From Candidatus Krumholzibacteriia bacterium (lineage in GTDB: Bacteria; Krumholzibacteriota; Krumholzibacteriia; LZORAL124-64-63): DNA of 7,550 nucleotides. The translations under genes were made by a program, and so were the position numbers. Position 1 is the first letter of the stretch. Every line of letters starts with the position of its first letter. Below the pieces are notes generated by a model. It saw nothing but the letters and a program-made list of their open reading frames with translations. It had not been told where the DNA came from and made no database searches. This document shows positions 1-6,479 of this stretch, piece after piece. The stretch covers positions 1-7,550 of the forward strand of contig JAQULN010000135.1 of the NCBI GenBank assembly GCA_028718575.1. Direction: 5' to 3'.

Positions 1-473
1 TAATCGGGACCGGCGAGCAGGTGCGGCGCCGGTAGGTCCCGGAGTTGCTCGGTCCGGCAGTCGATGAACGTAACCGCGAATCCGAGCGGACCGAGGTAGG
101 CGGCGAGGGCCCGGCCCACGTGCCCGGCGCCGAACAGATACGCCGGCGTACCGGCGCTGATCAGTTCGAAGAACAAGGTGACCTGGCCGCCGCAAATCAT
201 GCCCGTGCAGGTGCCGTGGTCGCGCTCGCGGGTGTCCAGGTGGAAGACCTGCAGGCACGGCCGTTGGTCGGCGAGCGCCGCCTGGGCGTGGGCGATCGCC
301 ATCTGCTCGAGGCCGCCGCCGCCGACCGTACCCGCGAGGCGACCCCCGGCGTCCACGAGCATCTTGCCCTGCACTTCGGCGGGCGCATGGCCCTGGGTGT
401 CGACCACCGTCACCAGGACCGCGCGGCGTCCCCGGCGCTGCAACTCGACGATCGCGGCGTAGATGTCCTGCAT
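1..473 (-). CDS. XdhC/CoxI-family molybdenum hydroxylase maturation protein (3' end cut by window edge)
   Basis: The visible 157 residues are the N-terminal XdhC_CoxI domain plus the start of the C-terminal Rossmann domain. Family hallmarks are KMLVDAGG (37-44), GTVGGGGLE (48-56, usually GTIGGGCLE), GTCTGMICGG (87-96) and the nucleotide-binding loop FGAGHVG (114-120). XdhC proteins bind the molybdenum cofactor, support its sulfuration and deliver it to xanthine-dehydrogenase-type enzymes in the cytoplasm. The ATG at 473 has GGAAAGGA 7 nt upstream (481-488). The gene lies 28 nt after the stop of the MocA-like gene on the same strand, so the two are almost certainly co-transcribed. The full protein probably needs another 100 or so residues beyond position 1. 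The usual Cys in the GGGCLE motif is Gly here, while the CGG cysteine (residue 94) is present. Family assignment is secure; the client enzyme is not visible. Confidence 0.9.
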   Translation of the reverse strand, partial: MQDIYAAIVELQRRGRRAVLVTVVDTQGHAPAEVQGKMLVDAGGRLAGTVGGGGLEQMAIAHAQAALADQRPCLQVFHLDTRERDHGTCTGMICGGQVTLFFELISAGTPAYLFGAGHVGRALAAYLGPLGFAVTFIDCRTEQLRDLPAPHLLAGPD

Positions 474-480
474 GCGGTCA

Positions 481-488
481 TCCTTTCC
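481..488 (-). promoter_or_regulatory. Ribosome binding site of the XdhC-family gene
   Basis: On the minus strand the bases read GGAAAGGA, 7 nt before the ATG at 473. An overlapping ATG four codon-phases upstream (in AGGATGACC) is out of frame with the XdhC domain, so this site fixes the start. Confidence 0.7.
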
Positions 489-501
489 AGGTCGGCCTCG
501 T

Positions 502-1083
502 TCAGGCCTCGGCGGCCAGGGCGGCGAGGTCGTCGCGCGTATCGAGGTCCATCAGCACGGCCGCCGTCGCCACGGAGAGCCGCACCGCATCCAGGCAGCC
601 GACCACATCGCGCAAGGTCGCGGGCGGCCTGGCGGCGAGGATCAACGACCGGGCCGCCGCGGGCAGCAGCACCGGGTGGCCGCCCCGTCCGGCGTGTTCG
701 GGCACCACCGCGCGGCCCGCGCCGTGGTCGAGGAAGGCGCGGATCATCGCGCCCGGCAGGGACGTGCCGATCAGCGGGCAGTCGGCCGGCAGCACGAAAA
801 AGCCGGTGCCAGCGGGGTCGATCGCGCGGGCGCCGGCCTGCACCGACGAGAACATCCCGTCGTCGAACGCCGCGTTGAACGCCAACTCCAGCCGGGGCTC
901 CCCGGCAATCAGCGATGCCACGAGTTCGGACCGGAACCCGGCGACGACGACGATGCGCCGGCACCACGGCGCTAGGCAGTCAGCGGCGTGCAGCAGGAGC
1001 GGCCGACCCCGGTGCAGGTAGGCCGGCTTGAAGATCTCGGCTCGTTGTGAACGGCCGGCGGCCAGCACGATACCCTCGAACAA
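502..1083 (-). CDS. MocA-like molybdenum cofactor nucleotidyltransferase
   Basis: This 193-residue protein belongs to the MobA/MocA nucleotidyltransferase family, which transfers a CMP or GMP moiety to molybdopterin to make the dinucleotide cofactor. Visible motifs are GIVLAAGRSQR (4-14, NTP-binding loop) with the downstream Lys19, VVVAGFRSE in the first Rossmann half, NAAFDDGMFSSVQAG (family form N..Y..GM.SSL.AG), PADCPLIG (metal-binding Asp) and RGGHPVLLP. I chose the TTG at 1083 because GGAAGGGG lies 6 nt upstream and the protein then begins directly at the NTP-binding strand. A longer TTG-started reading from 1158 adds 25 residues with no family match. Unusual: the canonical RMGxxK signature reads RAEIFK, losing the Met and the Gly. 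It is first in an operon with the XdhC gene. Whether the substrate is CTP (MocA) or another nucleotide cannot be read from the sequence. Confidence 0.85.
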   Translation of the reverse strand: MFEGIVLAAGRSQRAEIFKPAYLHRGRPLLLHAADCLAPWCRRIVVVAGFRSELVASLIAGEPRLELAFNAAFDDGMFSSVQAGARAIDPAGTGFFVLPADCPLIGTSLPGAMIRAFLDHGAGRAVVPEHAGRGGHPVLLPAAARSLILAARPPATLRDVVGCLDAVRLSVATAAVLMDLDTRDDLAALAAEA

Positions 1084-1509
1084 GGATATCCCCTTCCGTC
1101 TGAGGTTCCAGGGTACCCCGCCGGGTGACGCCATGTAAAGGACCGCGACGCGGCCCAATGGCGGCTAACGATCCCCGCGCTTCGACTGTCTATCGAGAGA
1201 ACTCGCTCGCAGACCTCGGTGCCGCGCGCCTCGGGTACGCTTCCCTCGCCGCTTGTGGCTCTTGCCTCACACCTTTCGCATCGGTTATGCTTGATGGTCA
1301 AGTCGATGCAGAACAGCCAAGTTGTACGCTGATTCGGCTTCCGTGTCGGCGAGCGGGTTCTGATGGCCAGGAAACAGGCACTTGCAGCGGCGGGGATCCC
1401 ATTCAACGCACCAGCCGACTACCCGATCCAACGATCCCGAAACAATCACGGCGAGTTCACTAACGCTGCCGCGCCGCTGCCTGTCCTTGTTGAAGACGAC
1501 GCGCTGGTG
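1084..1509. other. Gene-free segment of lower GC; no recognisable gene
   Basis: No reading frame here gives a protein I recognise on either strand. Lines 1261-1440 average about 58% G+C by hand count (1261-1320 is about 50%), clearly below the flanking genes. The minus-strand promoter of the mocA-xdhC operon should lie here, but I see no convincing -35/-10 pair. Short symmetric elements occur (GGGTACCC at about 1111-1118 and TTGA-TGG-TCAA at about 1291-1301) without clear meaning. Long frames cross the segment on both strands (for example plus 1363 onward and minus through 1285-1500), but they look like unselected open frames of GC-rich DNA. Confidence 0.5.
1090..1097 (-). promoter_or_regulatory. 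Ribosome binding site deciding a TTG start
   Basis: On the minus strand GGAAGGGG sits 6 nt before the TTG at 1083. No comparable site precedes the upstream in-frame ATG or TTG candidates at about 1134 and 1158, so it supports the short form of the MocA-like protein. Confidence 0.65.
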
Positions 1510-1786
1510 AGCCGGGTCCGCCGTGGCGAGCCGGCGGGTGCGCGCGAGCGAGTCCCTGGAGGACAGCCGCGCCGCGGCGACCGCATCATGCCGTCGGTGC
1601 ACGCGCTGACCGATTCGATGCGCACGGAGATTCGCGCCGTGCTCACGCCCGCGCAGCAGGCGATATTCGACACGCAGGAACCCCCGCCGGGAAACCGTCC
1701 GCCGCTGCGGCCGGGTCCCGCCGTTTCCGCGCGGCGGTCCGCCGCCAGGCGCTCCCGATTCCGCCGGCGGCCGGGATTGCCGCTGA
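1510..1786 (+). pseudogene. Frameshifted 3' remnant of a Spy/CpxP-like periplasmic metal/stress sensor
   Basis: Three pieces in two frames read as the C-terminal half of a Spy/CpxP-type (LTxxQ) protein. Around 1540-1580, frame 2 gives SLEDSRAAATA. From about 1585, frame 1 gives IMPSVHALTDSMRTEIRAVL and then TPAQQAIFD (to about 1675), followed by a Pro-rich PPPGNRPPLRPG. From about 1720, frame 2 again gives PFPRGGPPPGAPDSAGG with a stop TGA at 1784-1786. Intact relatives end in this way: helix, LTPEQ..FD, then a disordered Pro/Gly tail. Two compensating single-base indels (near 1585 and about 1715) are needed, and an in-frame TGA lies just upstream (near 1508). No start, signal peptide or N-terminal helix can be found to the left. 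I therefore call it a truncated, decayed gene. Sequencing error could explain the indels but not the missing N-terminus. Confidence 0.45.
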
Positions 1787-1823
1787 GCGAACGGCGGCGC
1801 GTCAGCGCACATCGTCACGGCTC

Positions 1824-2249
1824 TCAGGAATCGTCCCGGCCGGCATCCGGTTCGGCGAACAGCGCGCGCACGCCGTCCTGGTTCAGCAGGATCAAGCTCG
1901 CCACGCCCAGCAGCGTCCCGAGCGGCATTTGGAGGCAAGCGACGGCGGCCACGACCATGCAGAACGTATGGCGGCGCCGCGCCAGCAGACTGCGGCCCGC
2001 CGCGACGACAACCCCGACCCACACCCAGGCCAAGATGATCGCGAAGCCGCCGGCCACCAGGCCCAGTGCGCCGACCGCCGCAACGGGCAGCACCGCCGGC
2101 TCGCGCCCGATCTCGCCGGCCAGCTCCGGCCACCAGAGCGAGGCCACCAACAGCCAGAACACCGGCACCAGCGAGCCGAGCAGGATGAGTCCGGCGTAGA
2201 CGAAATGGAAGATGGCCAGCAGGCGGAGGTTCTCGGCGTGTCGGTTCAA
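1824..2249 (-). CDS. Small multi-pass membrane protein of unknown function
   Basis: A 141-residue hydrophobic protein with a TTG start, supported by AAGGGAG (2255-2261) 5 nt upstream. The N-terminus, NRHAENLRLLAIFHFVYAGL, is the typical opening of a widespread uncharacterised family of small bacterial membrane proteins (LRLLAIFHY...). Hydrophobic segments lie at about 10-38, 53-72, 70-88 and 95-122, consistent with three or four membrane helices. A cytoplasmic-looking basic turn LLARRRHTFC (88-97) precedes the last helix, as in family members, and a short acidic tail ends the protein. It is transcribed divergently from the RNase gene at 2417 and is not visibly in an operon. No catalytic residues are evident, and its function is unknown. 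Confidence 0.8.
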   Translation of the reverse strand: MNRHAENLRLLAIFHFVYAGLILLGSLVPVFWLLVASLWWPELAGEIGREPAVLPVAAVGALGLVAGGFAIILAWVWVGVVVAAGRSLLARRRHTFCMVVAAVACLQMPLGTLLGVASLILLNQDGVRALFAEPDAGRDDS

Positions 2250-2416
2250 GGCGGCTCCCTTCGGCGGCGTTCCACAGGATGTATACGCATCCCGGCGGAC
2301 ATCTTGTTACAACGGATCCCCGCTGGCAAGCGCGACCCCTCGTGTCGTATGCTGGTGGTAGGCGAGGCGGCTCCGCCGGCCGACGATTGGACCCGCAACG
2401 AGAACCGAGGCTAACC
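2250..2416. promoter_or_regulatory. Divergent intergenic region with weak candidate promoters
   Basis: This 167-bp gap separates divergent genes and must hold both promoters. On the plus strand TATGCT at 2348-2353 resembles a -10 box, with a poor -35 (TGGCAA, 2324-2329, 18-bp spacer). On the minus strand TATACA (about 2280-2285) is a good -10 match without a convincing -35 at 17 bp. An upstream in-frame ATG at 2279 exists for the RNase gene, but it lies among these elements and encodes no conserved sequence. Confidence 0.35.
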
Positions 2417-3832
2417 ATGCAATTGTCTTTTCACGGCGCCGCCCGCGGCGTGACCGGTTCGCGGCACCTGCTCGCGACGGGCGATCGGCGGCTACTCATC
2501 GATTGCGGCATGTTCCAGGGACTCAAGAACCTGCGTCTGCGCAACTGGGAGCCGGCGCCCTTCGACCTCAAGACCATCGATACGGTGCTGCTGACGCACG
2601 CGCACATCGACCACTCGGGCTGGCTGCCGCGTGCGGTCCGCCAGGGGCTGCGGGCGCCGATCCACGCCACCGAGGGCACGCACGAGCTGCTCGAACTGCT
2701 GCTGATGGACTCGGCGTACCTGCAGGAAGAAGACGCGGCGTGGGCCAACAAAAAGGGCTATTCGAAGCACAAGCCTGCTCAGCCGCTGTATACCAGCGTC
2801 GACGCGATGCGCACGCTCAAGTACGTCAAGTCGCATCCGTTCGACCATTGGCTCGACCTCGGCGACGGCCTGCGCGCGCGCTACGGGAACGTGGGACACA
2901 TCTTGGGCGCCGGCTTCATCGAGCTGCGCGTTCCCGTAGACGGCGGCGAGCACACGCTGGTCTTCAGCGGCGATGTCGGCCGTTACGACGTGCCCCTGCA
3001 TCGCGATCCGGAGCCCTTGCCCGCCTGCGATACGCTCGTGATCGAATCGACCTACGGCGACAGCGAGCATTCGCACGAGCCGATCGCCGACCAGATCCAG
3101 CGGGTCTTCAAAGAGACGATCAAACGCCGCGGCGTCGTGCTGATTCCGGCGTTCGCGGTCGGCCGCGTGCAGATCGTGACGCTGATCCTGCGCGAGTTGA
3201 TGCGAAACGGCGACTTGCCCGAGGTCCCGATCTACGTGGACAGCCCGATGGCCGTCGACGCGACCCTGATCTACAGCCGCCACCTCTACGACACCAATCT
3301 GGACGACGATGTGGCCAACGACGGCCGCAGCGAGCTTTTCCCGCGCGAGGTCAACCTGTGCCGCACGGTTCACGAGTCCAAGCAACTCAACATGCGCGAG
3401 GGACCGCTGGTGATCATCTCGAGCAGCGGCATGATCGCCGGCGGCCGCATCCTGCACCATCTCGCGCGCCGCATGAGCCGGCCGGAGAACCTGATCCTGC
3501 TGTCGGGTTTCCAGGCCGCCGGCACACGGGGGCGCTCATTGCAGGAGGGAGCGAGGTTCCTGCGTTTCCTCGGAGACACGTGGCCGGTGCGCTGCCGCGT
3601 CGAGACGATCCACGGCCTCTCGAGCCACGCCGACCGCACCGAACTGCAGCGCTGGCTGGCGACGGCGCCGCGCCAGCCGCGGCGCATCTTCGTGGTGCAC
3701 GGCGAACCGGAGACGTCCATGGCGTTTGCCGGCACGCTGCGCAAGGCGCTGGCGCAGGGCAGCGCGGGCGACGCGGCCGGCCGGGCCGCCGAGGTGCACG
3801 TCCCGGAGCTGGACCAGGCGTTCGACCTCTGA
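2417..3832 (+). CDS. Beta-CASP metallo-beta-lactamase-fold RNase (CPSF73-like)
   Basis: A 471-residue hydrolase of the bacterial beta-CASP RNA-processing family (TTHA0252/CPSF73-like), predicted to cut or degrade RNA in the cytoplasm using two zinc ions. Metal-site motifs are complete: HAHIDH (His61, His63, Asp65, His66), GHILGAG (His161), FSGDVGR (Asp186) and VVHGE (His428). The inserted beta-CASP domain is shown by IESTYGD (210-215, motif A), IPAFAVGR (243-250), YVDSPMA (273-279) and SSSGMIAGGR (335-344). GLSSHAD (400-406) carries the motif C His404 typical of RNA-acting rather than DNA-acting members. Length is normal. I chose the ATG at 2417 because GAGG lies 6 nt upstream and MQLSFHGAARGVTGS is the standard family N-terminus; the longer frame from 2279 adds 46 unconserved residues. 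It converges with tex with a 19-nt gap. The exact RNA substrate and endo- versus exonuclease activity cannot be read. Confidence 0.93.
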   Translation: MQLSFHGAARGVTGSRHLLATGDRRLLIDCGMFQGLKNLRLRNWEPAPFDLKTIDTVLLTHAHIDHSGWLPRAVRQGLRAPIHATEGTHELLELLLMDSAYLQEEDAAWANKKGYSKHKPAQPLYTSVDAMRTLKYVKSHPFDHWLDLGDGLRARYGNVGHILGAGFIELRVPVDGGEHTLVFSGDVGRYDVPLHRDPEPLPACDTLVIESTYGDSEHSHEPIADQIQRVFKETIKRRGVVLIPAFAVGRVQIVTLILRELMRNGDLPEVPIYVDSPMAVDATLIYSRHLYDTNLDDDVANDGRSELFPREVNLCRTVHESKQLNMREGPLVIISSSGMIAGGRILHHLARRMSRPENLILLSGFQAAGTRGRSLQEGARFLRFLGDTWPVRCRVETIHGLSSHADRTELQRWLATAPRQPRRIFVVHGEPETSMAFAGTLRKALAQGSAGDAAGRAAEVHVPELDQAFDL

Positions 3833-3851
3833 GATCGCGGAATGCTCCGAG

Positions 3852-5984
3852 TCAGCCCCGCAGGCTCAGCGAGATCCGCCGCCGGTCGAGATCCACGTCG
3901 AGCACGGTGACCGTCACGCGCTGGTGCATCTTGACGACCTCATGCGGGTCGCGCACGTAGCGCTCGGCGAGCTGGCTGACGTGGACCAGGCCGTCCTGGT
4001 GCACGCCCACGTCGACGAACGCGCCGAAGTTGGTGACGTTGGTCACGATGCCCGGCAGGCGCATGCCCCGCACGAGATCTTCGAGCCGATGCACGTCGGC
4101 GAACTGGAAGGCCTCGAACTGGGCGCGGGGGTCGCGCCCCGGCTTGCGCAGCTCGTCGCGAATGTCTGCGAGCGTGGGCAGCCCCACGTCGCTGCTCGCG
4201 TAGTCGGTCAAGCGGATGCGATCGATGAGCGCGTCTTGGCCGATCAGCGCGGCGACGTCCACGCCGAGGTCGGCGGCCATCGATTCGACCACCGCGTAAC
4301 GCTCGGGGTGCACGGCGCTCGCGTCCAGGGGATGCCCGCCGTCGCGGAGGCGCAGGAAGCCGGCCGCCTGCTCGAACGCCTTGGGACCCAGGCGCGATAC
4401 CCGTAAGAGGTCGCGCCGCGCACCGAACGGACCCTGCGCGTCGCGGTACTTCACAATGTTCTCGGCCAGGGCCGGTCCGAGCCCCGACACGTAGGTCAAT
4501 AACTGTTTGCTCGCGGTGTTCAACTCGACGCCGACCTGGTTCACGCAGCTCATCACCGTATCGTCCAGGGCCTGCCGCAGTTGCTTCTGGTCGACGTCAT
4601 GCTGGTACTGGCCGACGCCGATCGCCTTGGGGTCGATCTTCACCAGCTCCGCCAGCGGATCCTGCAGCCGCCGCCCGATCGAGACGGCGCCGCGCACGGT
4701 GAGATCGAGCGCGGGGAATTCCTCGCGCGCCGTCTCGCTCGCCGAGTACACCGACACCCCCGCCTCGTTGACCATCACCACGGCGCAACCCTCCGGCAGC
4801 TCCAATCGCCTCACCCACGCCTCGGTTTCGCGGCCGGCCGTGCCGTTGCCGATGGCGATCGCTTGGGCCGCATGGCGTGCCGCCAGCCGCTCAACCGCCG
4901 ACGTGGCCTGGCCGGCGCGGTCGCCGCCCGTGTGCGGATAGATCGTCTCGTGCGCGAGCAGCGCACCCTGCGGATCGAGCACCACGAGCTTGCAGCCGGT
5001 GCGAAAACCGGGATCGAGCGCGAGCACGGTCTGGCGACCGAGCGGCGGCGCGAGCAGCAGCTCGCGTAGGTTCGCAGCGAAGACGCGGATCGCCTCGGCG
5101 TCGGCCGCCTGCTTCAACTCGAGACGAAGCTCGGTTTCCAGCGACGCCGATAGCAGCCGCTTCCAGCCGTCGGCGATCGCCAGGGCGACTTGCGCCGCGC
5201 AGCGGTTCCCGTCGGCGGCGCCGCGCAGAAAGCGGCGCGTGAGCAGGCCCAGCGCCGATTCGTCCGGCGCCAGGAGGCGCACGGTGAGGATCTCCTCGGC
5301 TTCGCCGCGGCGCAGGGCGAGGACGCGGTGGCTGACCGCGCGCGCGATCGGCTCGGAGAAATCGTACCAGTCGCGGAACTTCAGGCCGGCGTCTTCCTTG
5401 CCCTTGCGGACCTGGCTGCGGATCACGCCGCGCTCGCGCAAAAGATCGCGCAGCTCGGCGCGCGCCTCGGCGTCCTCGCTCACCCGCTCGGCCAGGATGT
5501 CGCGGGCGCCGGCCAGTGCGGACGCCGGGTCGGGCACGTCGTTGATCGCGTCGACGAAGCGCGCGGCTTCGCGCTCGGGGTCGGTCGCCGCGTTCTGCGC
5601 CCAGAGCAATTCGGCCAGCGGCTCGAGGCCGCGCTCGCGGGCCATGGTGGCGCGCGTCCGCCGCTTGGGCCGGTAGGGGAGGTAGACGTCTTCCAGAGCG
5701 GTCAGGGTGACGGCCGCCAGGATCCTGTCGTGCAACGCATCGGTAAGCAGGTCGCGTTCCTGCAGCGACTTGAGGATCGCCCCGCGCCGCTGGTCGAGCG
5801 CGGCGAGATCCGCGAGGCGGTCGCGGACCGCAGTGATCTGGACCTCGTCGAGGCTGCCGGTCTGCTCCTTGCGATAGCGGGCGATGAACGGCACCGTGGC
5901 TCCCTCGGCCAGCAACGCGGCGACGGCCGCGGTCTGACGGGGAGCGATCTGCATCTCTCGCGCGATGAGATCGGCGTGGGTCAT
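3852..5984 (-). CDS. tex: Tex, S1-domain RNA-binding transcription accessory protein
   Basis: A 710-residue Tex protein, the bacterial relative of eukaryotic Spt6, which binds nucleic acid and associates with transcription. Domains in order: N-terminal helical Tex region with VPFIARYRKEQTGSLDE (31-47) and LEDVYLPYRPKRRTRATMA (97-115); YqgF/RNase H-like domain from about 317 (LALDPGFRTGCKLVVLD, IAIGNGTAGRETE); the VGQYQHDV region (457-464); helix-hairpin-helix around 487-545 (LNTASKQLLTYVSGLGPALA); and an S1 domain at 641-709 (GIVTNVTNFGAFVDVGVHQDGLVHVSQ). It ends right after the S1 domain and lacks the extra basic tail of many homologues (about 770 residues). The ATG at 5984 overlaps the stop of the upstream 63-residue gene as ATGA. 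The only nearby ribosome site is a very close GAGG, so translation is probably coupled to that gene. Confidence 0.95.
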   Translation of the reverse strand: MTHADLIAREMQIAPRQTAAVAALLAEGATVPFIARYRKEQTGSLDEVQITAVRDRLADLAALDQRRGAILKSLQERDLLTDALHDRILAAVTLTALEDVYLPYRPKRRTRATMARERGLEPLAELLWAQNAATDPEREAARFVDAINDVPDPASALAGARDILAERVSEDAEARAELRDLLRERGVIRSQVRKGKEDAGLKFRDWYDFSEPIARAVSHRVLALRRGEAEEILTVRLLAPDESALGLLTRRFLRGAADGNRCAAQVALAIADGWKRLLSASLETELRLELKQAADAEAIRVFAANLRELLLAPPLGRQTVLALDPGFRTGCKLVVLDPQGALLAHETIYPHTGGDRAGQATSAVERLAARHAAQAIAIGNGTAGRETEAWVRRLELPEGCAVVMVNEAGVSVYSASETAREEFPALDLTVRGAVSIGRRLQDPLAELVKIDPKAIGVGQYQHDVDQKQLRQALDDTVMSCVNQVGVELNTASKQLLTYVSGLGPALAENIVKYRDAQGPFGARRDLLRVSRLGPKAFEQAAGFLRLRDGGHPLDASAVHPERYAVVESMAADLGVDVAALIGQDALIDRIRLTDYASSDVGLPTLADIRDELRKPGRDPRAQFEAFQFADVHRLEDLVRGMRLPGIVTNVTNFGAFVDVGVHQDGLVHVSQLAERYVRDPHEVVKMHQRVTVTVLDVDLDRRRISLSLRG

Positions 5985-6172
5985 GCCTCGAATTTCTTCT
6001 GATGATACTGCCGTGCCAGGCGACGGCGCTCTTCAGGCGAGAGCGATTGCATATATGCTTTCCAACCGGGGCACCAGTTCGTGTGCCAGCGCCATAACCG
6101 CGCGAGCAAAGCGCGCGGGTTGCGGTCGTAACGGGCTCGAGCGGCGCAGGTCGCGCAGCCGTGGTCAGCCAT
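5981..6172 (-). CDS. Small Cys/Trp-rich conserved protein translationally coupled to tex
   Basis: A 63-residue protein not usually given a function. It has an N-terminal CATC motif (Cys6, Cys9), a basic linker, RLWRWHTNWCPGWKAYM (25-41 approximately; Cys34 and four Trp) and a C-terminal helix SLSPEERRRLARQYHQKKFEA. I recognise the overall pattern (CxxC, then GRLWRWH..WCPGWK.Y..SL, then a charged helix ending in KKF/KKY) from short hypothetical proteins in other bacteria and archaea, but I know no experimental role. The ATG at 6172 follows a near-perfect GGAGGT (6180-6185) with a 7-nt spacer, so a longer frame from 6217 is unlikely. Its TGA overlaps the tex ATG (ATGA), which implies one mRNA and coupled translation. 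The three cysteines plus His could bind a metal (inference). No signal peptide or membrane segment is present. Confidence 0.8.
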   Translation of the reverse strand: MADHGCATCAARARYDRNPRALLARLWRWHTNWCPGWKAYMQSLSPEERRRLARQYHQKKFEA

Positions 6173-6179
6173 CGGAATC

Positions 6180-6185
6180 ACCTCC
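6180..6185 (-). promoter_or_regulatory. Strong ribosome binding site of the small gene upstream of tex
   Basis: GGAGGT on the minus strand with a 7-nt spacer to the ATG at 6172. It is the best Shine-Dalgarno match in the window, and because tex itself has no well-spaced site it probably drives both proteins. Confidence 0.75.
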
Positions 6186-6293
6186 GAGTCAGGGGTACGG
6201 CGTCTCGCACGCGACAATCATCGCGCGCGAGGATGGTGGCGACAAGGGAAAGGAGCCTCCAGGCGGACTGCGCGGCAGCGCGCCGCGGAACCT

Positions 6294-6319
6294 GGCCCCG
6301 TACGAACGAGTACGCGGCC
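6294..6319. repeat. Inverted repeat in the divergent regulatory region
   Basis: GGCCCCGTAC (6294-6303) and GTACGCGGCC (6310-6319) are reverse complements with one mismatch across a 6-nt loop (GAACGA). It is followed at once by the perfect palindrome GCCCCGGGGC (6317-6326). It lies 31 nt upstream of the plus-strand -35 box and between two divergent transcription units. It could therefore be an operator for a dimeric regulator or an RNA hairpin early in the minus-strand transcript. There is no T-tract, so it is not a standard terminator. Confidence 0.45.
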
Positions 6320-6350
6320 CCGGGGCGCGTCGTATCGTCGAACTTCGGGA

Positions 6351-6379
6351 TTGACCTTGGCTGAGATCTTTTATACGAT
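6351..6379 (+). promoter_or_regulatory. Sigma-70-type promoter for the NTF2-like gene
   Basis: TTGACC (6351-6356, five of six to consensus) and TACGAT (6374-6379, with the key TA..AT bases) are separated by exactly 17 bp. The spacer and the bases after the -10 box are locally AT-rich, unlike the surrounding DNA. Transcription would start near 6386, leaving a leader of about 90 nt before the gene at 6476. Confidence 0.6.
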
Positions 6380-6413
6380 AAAACGAGTCCTGTATTAGAG
6401 CGCAGGTACTCCT

Positions 6414-6479
6414 ATGCGACCACTTGACGAACCCCAGACCGGAGCGGGCGCTGACCCGCGACCAAGGATCGTGCCATGA
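6414..6479 (+). CDS. Possible 21-residue leader ORF overlapping the NTF2-like gene
   Basis: An ATG at 6414, preceded by CAGGT with about 6 nt spacing, opens 21 codons that end in a TGA sharing ATGA with the start of the next gene. It begins MRPLDEPQ and is Pro/Arg/Asp-rich without hydrophobic or repeated amino-acid runs, so it is not an obvious attenuator peptide. It falls within the leader predicted from the promoter at 6351. A 5-bp hairpin (GCGGG 6444-6448 with CCCGC 6455-6459) lies inside it, just before the ribosome site of the main gene (AAGGA, 6464-6468). It could couple translation, or the overlap could be chance. Confidence 0.3.
   Translation: MRPLDEPQTGAGADPRPRIVP

Noticed and set aside
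1155..1470. CTAACG motifs resembling half of an integron attC core
   Set aside because: The bases before CTAAC do not fit the RYYYAAC consensus and no partner GTTRRRY with a matching stem was found.
1363..2199. Long plus-strand open frame (278 codons) covering the gene-free region and the complement of the membrane-protein gene
   Set aside because: Only the LTPAQQ segment resembles a protein family. The rest is Arg/Pro/Ser-rich antisense reading of the real minus-strand gene, with no ribosome site at its start.
2279..2416. Upstream ATG extension of the RNase gene
   Set aside because: It adds 46 residues lacking conservation, passes through promoter-like sequence and has no ribosome site, whereas the ATG at 2417 has a GAGG and the standard family N-terminus.
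3833..3851. Possible bidirectional terminator between the RNase gene and tex
   Set aside because: The 19-bp gap contains neither an inverted repeat nor a T-tract.
2503..3960. Plus-strand 485-codon frame overlapping the RNase gene in another frame
   Set aside because: Very Arg/Ala/Pro-rich translation that is an out-of-frame reading of a gene whose true frame has every beta-CASP motif.
5190..6002. Plus-strand 270-codon frame antisense to tex (and a similar one at 4581-5069)
   Set aside because: These are GC-rich antisense frames of a fully intact Tex protein with composition typical of shadow ORFs and no family match.
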